64,000 nucleotides of DNA. Source: Roseovarius sp. THAF9. Lineage in GTDB: Bacteria > Pseudomonadota > Alphaproteobacteria > Rhodobacterales > Rhodobacteraceae. Under the pieces are notes generated by a model. The model did not search any database. It saw only the letters and a program-made list of their open reading frames with translations, and was not told the origin of the DNA. Of the stretch, positions 8,338 through 16,670 are shown piece by piece. The first letter of the stretch is position 1; each line of letters opens with the position of its first letter. The DNA is taken from NCBI RefSeq assembly GCF_009363715.1, contig NZ_CP045404.1, positions 2,138,001 to 2,202,000 on the forward strand. Direction: 5' to 3'. Position numbers and translations under genes: made by a program.

Positions 8338-10149
8338 TCAGTATCCACAATCCGAGGTCAGAACGACGTGATCCGGCGCGACGGTGCGATAGAGCGACGG
8401 ACCGGGCTCGTGATCCTTGGGGTGTATAGGGGACGGGATCGGTTTGAAACTCAAATCACTTATTCGCGGCCTTCGGGCAGGGTCGACAACCGGCACCGCA
8501 CGCAAGAGGGCGCGGGTATACGGGTGCTGTGGGTTTTCCAGCACTGCGGCGCGCGGGCCGCGTTCGACGATCCGCCCGGCAAACATGACCGCAACGTGAT
8601 GGCTGACCCGTTCGACCACCGCCATGTCATGGCTGATGAAGAGATACGAAAGCCCCAAGTCCGCCTGCAATTCCATCAACAGGTTCAGAACCTGCGCCTG
8701 GACGCTGACATCCAGCGCCGAAACAGCTTCGTCGGCGACGATTAATTTCGGGTTAAGCGCAAGCGCGCGGGCGATTGCGATGCGCTGGCGCTGGCCGCCG
8801 GACAGCTCGTGCGGGTAGCGGTCGAGATAGCTGCGCGGCAGGTCGACACGGTCAAAGAGCGCCGCCACGCGTTCGGTGCGTTGCGCTTTGTTTTCATTCG
8901 TAAAGTTTCGCAAGGGCTCGGCGACCTGCTCGGCCAGGCGCAGCACGGGGTTGAGGCTGCCGTAGGGATCCTGAAAGATCGTCTGCATCTGCGCCCGGGC
9001 GCGGCGGAGTTGAGTCGCCTCCAACGCCGTGATGTCCTGGCCGGCAAGCGTGATGCGACCGCTGTTCGGTTCCAAAAGCCGCAAGAGCGAGCGGCCCACG
9101 GTGGACTTGCCACAGCCGGATTCACCAACAAGTGCAAGGGTTTGACCGGCATTGATCGCAAAGGACACGTCCTCGACCGCGTGAACATGTCCTATGGTAC
9201 GGCGCAGCAGGCCGCCTCTGACAGGGAACCGGGTGGTCAGATGCTCGACCCGAAGAAGCTCGGTGTCGTGCCCCGGGATCGGTTTCGGTGGGCTATCGGG
9301 GTCTAGTGGGAATGGCTCGGGATCGGATTTGCCGCGCATGTCGCCAAGACGCGGAACAGCGGCGAGGAGGTGCCGGGTGTAAGGATGGGACGGCGCGGAA
9401 AACACTTTCGAAACAGCACCTTCCTCGACCTTCTCGCCCTCCTTGAGGACCACGACGCGATCGGCCACCTGGGCCACCACGCCCATATCGTGGGTGATGA
9501 AAAGCACGGCGGTGCCGAAGTCGCGGCGCAGGCGGTCGATCAGGACGAGGATTTCGGCTTGGGTGGTGACGTCGAGCGCGGTGGTGGGCTCGTCGGCGAT
9601 CAGCAGGCGCGGCTCGCAGGCCAGGGCCATGGCGATCATCACCCGCTGGCGCATGCCGCCCGAGAGCTCGTGCGGATATTGCGCGAGACGGCGGGCGGGC
9701 TCGGACAGGCGGACTTCTTGCAGCAGTTCCAAGGCCTTGGACCGCGCGGCGGCGCGGGAGAGGCGGCGGTGTTTGCGCAGGCCTTCGGTCAGTTGGAAAC
9801 CAATCGTGAAGACCGGGTTGAGGGCCGTGGAGGGTTCCTGGAAGATCATGCCGATCCGGGCGCCGCGCAGGTCACGCATTTGATTTTGCGTGAATTTTCC
9901 AAGGTCGACCGGACCCTGCCCTGCGTCGAACAGGATCTGCCCGCCGGTGATCTGTCCGCCGTCGAACCCGACGAGGCGCATCAGGGCCAGCGAGGTGACG
10001 GACTTGCCGGAGCCGGATTCTCCAACGATTGCAAGGGTTTCTCCGGGTGCGATTTCAAAGGAGACGTCGCGCACGGCGTCGGTCTCGCCCGCGTCGGTAC
10101 GGAACGAGACGCGCAGGTTTTCGATCCGGGCCAGGGGCATGTCGCGCAT
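8338..10149 (-). CDS. Fused double ATPase of peptide-type ABC importer (DppD-DppF)
   Basis: A 603-residue protein with two complete ABC ATPase domains. The first has Walker A GESGSGKS (~residue 40) and signature LSGGMRQRV; the second has GESGCGKS (~350) and [15 protein letters not shown] with Walker [13 protein letters not shown]. Each domain ends with the oligopeptide/dipeptide C-terminal extension. One polypeptide thus supplies both ATP sites. It is on the opposite strand, about 1.5 kb from the binding protein and permeases at 3126-6783, which lack an ATPase of their own, so it probably energises them. Start 10149 is taken; 10140 is equally possible, and no clear ribosome site is seen for either. 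Confidence 0.92.
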   Translation of the reverse strand: MRDMPLARIENLRVSFRTDAGETDAVRDVSFEIAPGETLAIVGESGSGKSVTSLALMRLVGFDGGQITGGQILFDAGQGPVDLGKFTQNQMRDLRGARIGMIFQEPSTALNPVFTIGFQLTEGLRKHRRLSRAAARSKALELLQEVRLSEPARRLAQYPHELSGGMRQRVMIAMALACEPRLLIADEPTTALDVTTQAEILVLIDRLRRDFGTAVLFITHDMGVVAQVADRVVVLKEGEKVEEGAVSKVFSAPSHPYTRHLLAAVPRLGDMRGKSDPEPFPLDPDSPPKPIPGHDTELLRVEHLTTRFPVRGGLLRRTIGHVHAVEDVSFAINAGQTLALVGESGCGKSTVGRSLLRLLEPNSGRITLAGQDITALEATQLRRARAQMQTIFQDPYGSLNPVLRLAEQVAEPLRNFTNENKAQRTERVAALFDRVDLPRSYLDRYPHELSGGQRQRIAIARALALNPKLIVADEAVSALDVSVQAQVLNLLMELQADLGLSYLFISHDMAVVERVSHHVAVMFAGRIVERGPRAAVLENPQHPYTRALLRAVPVVDPARRPRISDLSFKPIPSPIHPKDHEPGPSLYRTVAPDHVVLTSDCGY

Positions 10150-10332
10150 GAAACCGAGTTAACCCGCCGCATCCGGCAAGGTCAAATGGCAAAGGTTAAC
10201 GGCGAATCGACGGCTGAAACCACGTCGGTATCGCGTCGGTATTTGAGTGGTGTCGCGTCGGTGTCATTGTCCGGCGCCCCGGATTAACGGACCGGACGGT
10301 GGGAGCCAGAATTTGTTTGGATCTCGAGGCCG

Positions 10333-10373
10333 GAAAATGCGCATTTTCAGGGACATTTTCTGCGCAGAAAATG
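10333..10373. repeat. Two adjacent perfect palindromes
   Basis: GAAAATGCGCATTTTC (10333-10348) and, 5 bases later, CATTTTCTGCGCAGAAAATG (10354-10373). They lie 11 bp past the stop of the penicillin-acylase gene and could act as its terminator region. The two palindromes share the GCATTTTC / GAAAATGC arms, so arms of one can also pair with the other. The remaining gap from 10150 shows no gene. Confidence 0.7.
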
Positions 10374-10383
10374 CCGCCCCATC

Positions 10384-12876
10384 TCAGGGCGCGGCGGGGG
10401 TCAGGCGGGTGATGCCGACCGACGCTGCGCGCGCGAGATCGGCGTCGAGCGACATCGGGATGTATTCGCCCCGGCGCCAAAGCTGGGCCATGTCGTCATA
10501 GTGCCGGCTGAGGAAATGGCCCGATTGCCCGGTGGCGGTGACGAAGACACTGCTATCGGGGTCGGCGAAATCGTAGACCCCGCGATAGCCCGCGCCGTGC
10601 ACGTTCTGGAACGGGTCGGGCCCCTGCCCCTTGTTGCGCCCGCGCAGAAGCGTGTTGTCGCCGCCCGAGGTCGATTGGCGAATGTTGACGAAGTAGCGCA
10701 GCAGCGGCACCTCGCCCAGGGTCTGGTGATCGTGGGTCGCCTGGTGCGCGTCGCCCCAGCGCAGGCTTTCCAGCGCGCTGCCGTAGCGTTCGTCGATCCA
10801 GATGAGCGCCGCGTCGAGTGCGATGCGGGCGACGTCCGAGCAGGTTTCCTGGGCCGTGGACTGGCGAATGTCGCACCATGCGGAGGCGCCGTCGATGTCG
10901 CGGTAGACGCGCTCGATGAAGACAGGATCGGGATGGGGGAACTCGTCGGCCAGGGGCCCGAGGTCGTCGACGATCAGGCGGCGTTGCAACTCGCGCAGCC
11001 AGGCCGCGTAGATCAGCGGCTCGGGCAGATGCTCGTTCATCTCGCCGTTCCATTCCGACAGCAGCGTGAGCGCCCGCTGGCGCTGGCGTTCCGGCGTGCC
11101 CTCGGGCGCGGCCTCGCCGGTAAACCACAGATCCTTGCCGATGAGCGGCAGAAGCGAGCGGGCGGTGAAGCTGACCGTGTCGAGCTGCGCCTCGATGAAG
11201 CTGTCGCGGGTATGGACTTCGCGGTTCTGCATCAGGCGGCGCCAGCGGAATACGCGCTGCGTGTCGCCCCATTTGTAGCTGACATGGTTGGGAAACGGGC
11301 GATCCACCGTCTTGTTGTTGGTATTACCCAGAAGGCCGCCGGCGGGGGCCGTGAACTCGGGGTTGGCGGAATAGGCCAGCGTGCCCTGCCAGCGGTTGCT
11401 GTCTTCCCACCCGCGCGAAGGATAGCGGCCGCGCGTTTCATGATCGGCGTCGCGGCGGGGCATGGCGCCGATGGTCTTCATGGCGATGGTCGACTGATCG
11501 ACCAGCGTGAGGTTCTGCGAGGGGGCGATGTAGCTTTCGCCCGCCGCGATGGCCTCGTCCACCGAGGCTGCGCGCATCAGGGCCATGGCCGAGGAGAGCG
11601 TCGTGTCGCTGTCCGAGAGCGCCGTCCATGACAGAGAGGCCACGTGCCCGGGCGGCGTGACATCGGCCAGGTTGTAATGCGAGCCGGGCAGCACGGGGCC
11701 ATTGTCGGTCCAGCGCAGAGTGAGCGTGATGGGGGCGTTGTCCGCGATGCGGATGATCGTGCTTTCGGTGCGGAAGGGCTTGTAGCCATCGGGCGTCAGG
11801 TATTCCTGCGGGTTGTCGGGGTTGAGGCGCTCGATAAAGAGGTCCTGATCGTCGAGATAGGAGGATGTGACCCCCCAGCCCAGATCGGCGCTGCGCCCGG
11901 CCATGACGATGGGAACGCCGGGGATGGTGGCGCCGATGACGCCCCCCGTTTGAAGCTCTAGCCGGGCGAGATACCAGATGGCGGGCGCGGTGAGGCCAAG
12001 GTGGGGATCGTTGGCCAGCAGCGTGCCGCCCGAGGCCGAGCGTTTGGGCGCGGCGGCCCACGCATTGGAAGCGCCGGCGAAGGCGCGTTTCTTGAAGGGC
12101 GAGAGCGGGTGATCGGGGATGCCGGGGCCGGTGCTGTGGGCGAATTGGGTGCCCTCGGGGGCTTGCACCCCCTCGGGGAAGAGGCTTGCGTAGTCGGGCA
12201 GCGCCGCGATGCCGGTGCCGGGGGCGAGCGGCATGATGTCGGCGAGGCGGTCGGCATCGTCGAGCTCGAGTGCTGCGTGGGCGTAGAGCACCTCTTCTTC
12301 CAGGTGGGCCGACAGCTGCACCGCCATGAGCTTGACGATGGCGATGGAATCGGCGGGGGTCCACGGCGAGACCGGGTTGTTGAAGAGGAACATCTCGGGC
12401 GCGCCGCGACCCAGGGCGGATTCGTTGATTTCCTTCAGTCGTGCGTTCACCCCGGCGGAATAGGCGCGCAGGGCGGCAAGCGTCTGGGTGTCCTGCGCCT
12501 CGACCGATCGCTGGGCGAGCGTGTAGAGGTCGAAGCGGCGCAGGATCTTGTCGATTTCGACAGTGCGGGTGCCGAACACCTCCGAGAGGCGCCCTTGCAC
12601 CGTGCGCCGCATTATCACCATCTGCCACAGCCGGTCCTGCGCATGGGCATAGCCAAGGCCGTAGAACGTGTCGGGATCGTTGGTGCCGAAGATATGCGGG
12701 ACATTCGCGTTGTCGCGCACGATCTCGACCGGTTCGAGGATGCCGATCACGTCGAGATCTTTGGAATAGTCCGGCAGCGAGCGCGACAGCAGGAAATAGA
12801 CGCCGAGCAGCGCGATCAGGCCAAGCAGGATCATCCCGCCCGCGATCCGCACCAGCCATTTGAACACTTGCGCCAT
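10384..12876 (-). CDS. Penicillin acylase family protein (Ntn-hydrolase)
   Basis: An 830-residue precursor of an N-terminal-nucleophile hydrolase. Residues ~9-31 are a hydrophobic anchor or signal (IAGGMILLGLIALLGVYFLL). The alpha-chain part contains DNANVPHIFGTNDPDTFYGLGYAHAQDRLWQM. Autocleavage is expected before Ser270 in FAGASNAWAAAP, which becomes the beta-chain nucleophile; LLANDPHLGL and the beta-chain Asn region follow. Relatives cleave penicillins, cephalosporins or N-acyl-homoserine lactones; the substrate cannot be read from sequence. A role against acyl-homoserine lactone signals is only one possibility. It stands alone between divergent and convergent neighbours. Confidence 0.9.
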   Translation of the reverse strand: MAQVFKWLVRIAGGMILLGLIALLGVYFLLSRSLPDYSKDLDVIGILEPVEIVRDNANVPHIFGTNDPDTFYGLGYAHAQDRLWQMVIMRRTVQGRLSEVFGTRTVEIDKILRRFDLYTLAQRSVEAQDTQTLAALRAYSAGVNARLKEINESALGRGAPEMFLFNNPVSPWTPADSIAIVKLMAVQLSAHLEEEVLYAHAALELDDADRLADIMPLAPGTGIAALPDYASLFPEGVQAPEGTQFAHSTGPGIPDHPLSPFKKRAFAGASNAWAAAPKRSASGGTLLANDPHLGLTAPAIWYLARLELQTGGVIGATIPGVPIVMAGRSADLGWGVTSSYLDDQDLFIERLNPDNPQEYLTPDGYKPFRTESTIIRIADNAPITLTLRWTDNGPVLPGSHYNLADVTPPGHVASLSWTALSDSDTTLSSAMALMRAASVDEAIAAGESYIAPSQNLTLVDQSTIAMKTIGAMPRRDADHETRGRYPSRGWEDSNRWQGTLAYSANPEFTAPAGGLLGNTNNKTVDRPFPNHVSYKWGDTQRVFRWRRLMQNREVHTRDSFIEAQLDTVSFTARSLLPLIGKDLWFTGEAAPEGTPERQRQRALTLLSEWNGEMNEHLPEPLIYAAWLRELQRRLIVDDLGPLADEFPHPDPVFIERVYRDIDGASAWCDIRQSTAQETCSDVARIALDAALIWIDERYGSALESLRWGDAHQATHDHQTLGEVPLLRYFVNIRQSTSGGDNTLLRGRNKGQGPDPFQNVHGAGYRGVYDFADPDSSVFVTATGQSGHFLSRHYDDMAQLWRRGEYIPMSLDADLARAASVGITRLTPAAP

Positions 12877-12982
12877 GCCCCACCCACGTTAGGTTGCCAT
12901 TCCGGTGGGGATAGTCACAAATCCCGGCATAGACAATGGGCCGTTCTTCACAATGCGGCGCGAAGGCACGAGGGAGATCACG

Positions 12983-13855
12983 ATGACAAAGCTGGCATTT
13001 CTGGGACTGGGCGTGATGGGGTATCCGATGGCCGGGCACCTGGCCTCGGCGGGCCATGACGTTTGCGTCTACAACCGGACGGCGGCCAAGGCCGAGGCCT
13101 GGGTGAAGGCGCATGGCGGGACCAGCGCGCCTACCCCGCGGGAGGCCGCGGAGAGTGCGGATTTCGTGATGTCCTGCGTGGGCAATGACGACGATTTGCG
13201 GTCGGTTTGCCTAGGGGACAATGGGGCGTTCGCGGGGATGGCCAAGGGCGCGACCTTTGTCGACCACACGACCGTGTCGGCGCAGGTGACAGAGGAGCTT
13301 TATGCCGCCGCCAAGGAGGCCGGGATCGGCTATGTCGATGCGCCCATCTCCGGCGGTCAGGCGGGGGCCGAGAACGGGCAGCTGTCAATCATGTGCGGTG
13401 GCGACGCGGATGTCTATGCCAAGGCCGAGCCGGTGATGGAGACCTATGCCAAGCTGTGCCGCCGGATCGGCGAGAGCGGCGCGGGCCAGATGACCAAGAT
13501 GTGCAACCAGATCGCCATTGCCGGGCTGGTACAGGGCCTCAGCGAGGCGCTGCATTTCGCCGAGAAGGCGGGGCTCGATGGCCGCGCGGTGGTCGAGGTG
13601 ATCAGCCAGGGGGCTGCGGGCAGCTGGCAGATGGCCAACCGCTACGAGACGATGCTGGACGACCAGTTCGAGCATGGATTCGCGGTGGACTGGATGCGCA
13701 AGGACCTGGGTATCTGCCTGAAGACCGGCGACGAGAACGGCGCGTCCCTGCCGGTGACGGCGCTTGTGGACCAGTATTACAAGGACGTCCAGAATATGGG
13801 CGGCGGGCGTTGGGACACGTCGAGCCTGTTCAAGCGGCTGCGCAAGCTGGGGTGA
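12983..13855 (+). CDS. NAD(P)-dependent beta-hydroxyacid dehydrogenase
   Basis: A 290-residue member of the 3-hydroxyisobutyrate / tartronate semialdehyde / glyoxylate reductase family. The Rossmann start is AFLGLGVMGYPMAGHLASAGH (residues 4-24). The substrate motif FVDHTTVSAQ (~95) is followed by DAPISGGQAGAENG, and the catalytic Lys lies in GAGQMTKMCNQIAIAG (~170). ATG 12983 has GGGAGA upstream. The close match of DAPISGGQAGA fits succinic-semialdehyde or glyoxylate reductase-like enzymes as well as MmsB, so the exact substrate stays open. A strong hairpin follows the stop. Confidence 0.9.
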   Translation: MTKLAFLGLGVMGYPMAGHLASAGHDVCVYNRTAAKAEAWVKAHGGTSAPTPREAAESADFVMSCVGNDDDLRSVCLGDNGAFAGMAKGATFVDHTTVSAQVTEELYAAAKEAGIGYVDAPISGGQAGAENGQLSIMCGGDADVYAKAEPVMETYAKLCRRIGESGAGQMTKMCNQIAIAGLVQGLSEALHFAEKAGLDGRAVVEVISQGAAGSWQMANRYETMLDDQFEHGFAVDWMRKDLGICLKTGDENGASLPVTALVDQYYKDVQNMGGGRWDTSSLFKRLRKLG

Positions 13856-13859
13856 TTTC

Positions 13860-13890
13860 GAGGCGGGGCCGGGATGCGTGGCCCCGCCTC
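13860..13890 (+). terminator. Hairpin after dehydrogenase gene
   Basis: Perfect 11-bp GC stem GAGGCGGGGCC / GGCCCCGCCTC with a 9-base loop starts 5 bp after the stop. The T run after it is short (GGGCTTTCC), so it may be a weak terminator or 3'-end stabiliser. Confidence 0.6.
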
Positions 13891-14004
13891 GGGCTTTCCG
13901 TCGGGCTTGCAGCGCCGCGCCGCCATGCGCAACTTAGTGGCGGAACGGGCCGCGGGCCCGGCAGGGAGTGACACCGAGGCTAGGCGGCGCATGGGGCGGC
14001 GTCG

Positions 14005-14017
14005 GTGACAAAGTCAC
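14005..14017. promoter_or_regulatory. Operator-like palindrome GTGAC-N3-GTCAC, copy 1
   Basis: GTGACAAAGTCAC ends 15 bases before the ATG of the Crp/Fnr regulator. The same arms and spacing recur at 15501 before the sulfur operon. The half-site GTGA/TCAC resembles CRP/FNR sites, although the gap is one base shorter than in the classical CRP site. Autoregulation by the encoded protein is inferred. Confidence 0.55.
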
Positions 14018-14032
14018 GCAAGAGGCGAAAAG

Positions 14033-14716
14033 ATGAGCGCGGACGGGGCGACACGGATCGAGGACTGGACCGAGCGGTTCCAGGGCACGCGCGCCCTGCC
14101 CCGTGCCGTGCGCGACCGGTTGATCCGGGCGGCACGGATCGTGCGGATCGACCAGGGCACACAGGTTTTCGGGCCGGACAACGTGCCGGACCAGCTGTTT
14201 TTCCTTTTCGACGGGCGGATTCGCGTGTCCCAGACCTCGGAAGGCGGGCGCGAGATCGTGCTTTACCGGGTGGAGGCCGGGGACAGTTGCGTGCTGACCA
14301 CGGCCTGCATGTTGGCCGAGGAGGCCTATAACGCCGAAGGGATCGCCGAGACGGACGTGGTGGCGGTGGTCCTGCCCAAGCCCGATTTCGACCGGCTGGT
14401 GGCCGAGGAAGAGCCGTTCCGCAAGTTCGTGTTCGACGCCTATTCGCGGCGGCTGATCGACATGCTGCGGGTGGTAGATGACGTGGCCTTTGGCCGGATC
14501 GACGTGCGGCTGGCCGAGCGTCTGCTGGCACTGGCGGGCGACAGAAAGGAGGTCGCGGCCACGCACCAGGACCTGGCGAGCGAGTTGGGCACGGCGCGGG
14601 AGGTGATTTCGCGCGTGCTGGCGGATTTCCAGAAACGCGGGCTGGTGCAGCAATCGCGGGGGCGGATCAGCCTGGCGGACAAGCCCGCACTGCAGGCGCT
14701 GGCGGAGAGCGCATGA
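14033..14716 (+). CDS. Crp/Fnr family transcriptional regulator
   Basis: A 227-residue regulator: cyclic-nucleotide-binding-like beta roll (about residues 20-130), dimer helix, then a winged helix-turn-helix with THQDLASELGTAREVISRVL (~178-197). The recognition helix has the E..SR pattern of FNR/CRP. It lacks the N-terminal cysteine cluster of FNR, so it should not carry a 4Fe-4S cluster. Its only cysteines are Cys86 and Cys92 in GDSCVLTTACML, which could serve as a thiol or persulfide switch (inference). It precedes DUF2892, YeeE/YedE and persulfide-dioxygenase-like genes on the same strand, and an identical operator-like palindrome lies before both, so it is probably their regulator. Confidence 0.88.
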   Translation: MSADGATRIEDWTERFQGTRALPRAVRDRLIRAARIVRIDQGTQVFGPDNVPDQLFFLFDGRIRVSQTSEGGREIVLYRVEAGDSCVLTTACMLAEEAYNAEGIAETDVVAVVLPKPDFDRLVAEEEPFRKFVFDAYSRRLIDMLRVVDDVAFGRIDVRLAERLLALAGDRKEVAATHQDLASELGTAREVISRVLADFQKRGLVQQSRGRISLADKPALQALAESA

Positions 14717-14798
14717 TGTGCAAGTCGCCCCCGTCCCTGTGCCCGGATTTGTGATATAGACGCCGGAACGCGCGCGATTTGTATAAAAGGATGCTGGC

Positions 14799-15440
14799 AT
14801 GACGGCATTGCATGATGATCCCCGTCTCGTCCGGCTGGCCGGGGCGCTTTATCTTGTGATCATCCTGTGCGGGCTGACGGCTGAGCTGGTGCTGCGTGGT
14901 CCGTTGCTTGCGGGATCGCCCGAAGAGATCGCCCGGGCGCTAGACGCCGGTATTGCGCAACTGCGGCTCAGTTTTCTGGCCGATACCGTGATGCTTCTGG
15001 CGGATGTGGCGCTTGCGCTGGTGTTCTTTGGCCTGCTGCGTCATATCTCGGCGCCGCTGGCGTTGGCGGCGATGGTGTTCCGGTTGGGACAGGCGGTTCT
15101 GATCGGCGCGAGCCTGATGGCGCTTGGCAGCGTGCCACTGGTGCTGGCGGATGCGCCGCGCCTTGCGGTGCATATGACCGACCTACACGCGATCGGATAT
15201 GATGTCGGGCTGATCCTGTTCGCGGTGAACAGCGCGATCATGTCCGTGCTGCTGTGGCGGTCGGCGGTGCCGAACGTGATCGCGGGTGGCATCGCCGCGG
15301 CTGCCCTGGTTTACGTCGCGGGCAGCCTTGCGCGGCTTTTGGCGCCCGGTTGGGTCGATGTGGTCGAGCCCGCCTACGTGGTGCCGATGGTCGCCGAGAG
15401 CGCGCTGTGCCTTTGGCTGCTGGTCGCGGCTCGATTGTGA
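14799..15440 (+). CDS. DUF4386 family membrane protein
   Basis: A 213-residue protein with about six hydrophobic helices, beginning RLAGALYLVIILCGLTAELVLRGPL, the usual start of DUF4386 proteins. ATG 14799 has AAAAGGATG before it. The family is widespread in bacteria without a known function. It lies between the Crp/Fnr regulator and the sulfur-transport operon on the same strand, with 82 bp to the former and 128 bp to the latter, so membership in the sulfur module is possible but not shown. Confidence 0.8.
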   Translation: MTALHDDPRLVRLAGALYLVIILCGLTAELVLRGPLLAGSPEEIARALDAGIAQLRLSFLADTVMLLADVALALVFFGLLRHISAPLALAAMVFRLGQAVLIGASLMALGSVPLVLADAPRLAVHMTDLHAIGYDVGLILFAVNSAIMSVLLWRSAVPNVIAGGIAAAALVYVAGSLARLLAPGWVDVVEPAYVVPMVAESALCLWLLVAARL

Positions 15441-15500
15441 GGGGCGACGGCGTAGGTCGTTCGAAACTTGCCTCGTAATGAGGTTCGGAGTTCCGCATGA

Positions 15501-15513
15501 GTGACTATGTCAC
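15501..15513. promoter_or_regulatory. Operator-like palindrome GTGAC-N3-GTCAC, copy 2
   Basis: GTGACTATGTCAC (six-base arms AGTGAC / GTCACT if one base is added each side) lies 55 bp before the DUF2892 start. It has the same arms and spacing as the site before the Crp/Fnr gene at 14005. It is the likely control point for the DUF2892-YeeE-YeeE-dioxygenase operon. Confidence 0.55.
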
Positions 15514-15568
15514 TGACGCGCGCCGTCCCGAGGCGTACCGATAGGGCATCATTTCCATGGAGGACACC

Positions 15569-15781
15569 ATGACTGTCAATGTAGGCACCATCGACCGTAT
15601 GCTGCGCGCCGTTTTGGGCGTCGTGCTGCTGTATCTTGCGTTTTTCAGCGGGCTGCCGGCGTTCGAAGCCCCGGTTTGGAAGTATCTTGCCGCGATCGTC
15701 GGCCTCGTGATGCTGATCGTCGCGGCGGTGCGGGTTTGCCCCGTCTATTCCATCCTCGGCATCCGGACCTGCGCGCGGTAA
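15569..15781 (+). CDS. DUF2892 (YgaP-type) membrane protein
   Basis: A 70-residue protein with two membrane segments. It opens with the family pattern MTVNVGTIDRMLRAVLGVVLL and ends VRVCPVYSILGIRTC, the typical CP.Y..LG..T motif with cysteines facing the membrane edge. DUF2892 is the transmembrane part of the rhodanese YgaP and accompanies sulfur-transfer genes. ATG 15569 is preferred to ATG 15557, since the latter lies within the GGAGGA ribosome site. First gene of a tight operon (3 bp to the next). Confidence 0.88.
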   Translation: MTVNVGTIDRMLRAVLGVVLLYLAFFSGLPAFEAPVWKYLAAIVGLVMLIVAAVRVCPVYSILGIRTCAR

Positions 15782-15784
15782 ATC

Positions 15785-16216
15785 ATGGAGACCACGTTCA
15801 CACCATTCGCGTCGCTGGGCGGCGGCGCGCTGATCGGGCTGGCGGCGGTGCTGCTGATGCTGGCGCTGGGGCGCATTTTTGGCGCGACCGGTATCCTGTC
15901 GGGGGTCGTGTTTGCCGAAGGGCGCGAAGAGTTGTCGTGGCGTGCGGCACTGATCCTAGGAATGGTGCTGGTGCCGGGGCTGATGTTTCTGGTTACCGGG
16001 CGCTGGCCCCAGATCGATGTGCCGGTCAGCCCGGCGATGATCGTGATCGGCGGGATCGTCGTGGGATTCGGTGCGAGCCTTGGGTCGGGCTGCACCTCGG
16101 GACATGGCGTTTGCGGGCTGTCACGGTTGTCGCGGCGCTCGATCGTGGCGGTCCCGGTCTTCATGGGCACGGCGGCGATCACGGTCTATGTCGTCCGTCA
16201 TGTGGTGGGAGGCTGA
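15785..16216 (+). CDS. YeeE/YedE family transporter, N-terminal half type
   Basis: A 143-residue protein with about four membrane helices. It carries GASLGSGCTSGHGVCGLSRLS near residues 98-118, the cysteine-bearing pore signature of the YeeE/YedE (TsuA) family, which moves thiosulfate or related sulfur species. Full-length members are about twice as long; here the job is shared with the next gene, as in PmpA/PmpB pairs of other bacteria. Starts 3 bp after the DUF2892 stop and ends 3 bp before its partner. Confidence 0.88.
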   Translation: METTFTPFASLGGGALIGLAAVLLMLALGRIFGATGILSGVVFAEGREELSWRAALILGMVLVPGLMFLVTGRWPQIDVPVSPAMIVIGGIVVGFGASLGSGCTSGHGVCGLSRLSRRSIVAVPVFMGTAAITVYVVRHVVGG

Positions 16217-16219
16217 GCG

Positions 16220-16657
16220 ATGAGACTTTTGTTCGCGATGCTGACCGGCATAATTTTCGGCGCAGGGATCACCCTGTCGGGGATGATCAACCCTGCGAAG
16301 GTTCTGAATTTTCTGGATATCGCAGGAACTTGGGATGCGAGCTTGATTTTCGTGATGGGGGGCGCCGTCGTGGTGACCTTTGTCGGCTATCGGCTGGTCT
16401 GGCGGCGGTCTGAGCCGCTTTTCGCTGCGCGTTTCCAGGTTCCGACCTCGACTGCGATCGACGGTCGGCTGGTGGGCGGATCGGCCCTCTTCGGGATTGG
16501 CTGGGGCATCGCGGGGTTCTGCCCCGGGGCGGCCATTCCGGCGCTTGGCACCGGCCGCTGGGAGGTTATCCTGTTCTTGGCCGCGGTGGGTGTCGGGCTG
16601 GCACTGGCGCGGCTGGCCAAGGGGCTGCCGCTGTTGCCGCGAAAGGCCGAGGCGTAA
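16220..16657 (+). CDS. YeeE/YedE family transporter, second half (DUF6691 type)
   Basis: A 145-residue partner of the preceding gene with about four membrane segments. It starts MRLLFAMLTGIIFGAGITLSGM and contains GIGWGIAGFCPGAAIPAL, the second cysteine-containing pore loop. Together the two halves should form one sulfur-species channel. In related clusters such pairs sit beside a persulfide dioxygenase, as here. It ends 13 bp before the next start, with AAGGAGG in the gap. Confidence 0.88.
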   Translation: MRLLFAMLTGIIFGAGITLSGMINPAKVLNFLDIAGTWDASLIFVMGGAVVVTFVGYRLVWRRSEPLFAARFQVPTSTAIDGRLVGGSALFGIGWGIAGFCPGAAIPALGTGRWEVILFLAAVGVGLALARLAKGLPLLPRKAEA

Positions 16658-16670
16658 AGGAGGCATGACG

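Noticed and set aside
16380..16670. N-terminal extension of the persulfide dioxygenase frame
   Set aside because: The extension lies within the upstream transporter gene; AAGGAGG at 16657-16663 marks the start at 16671.
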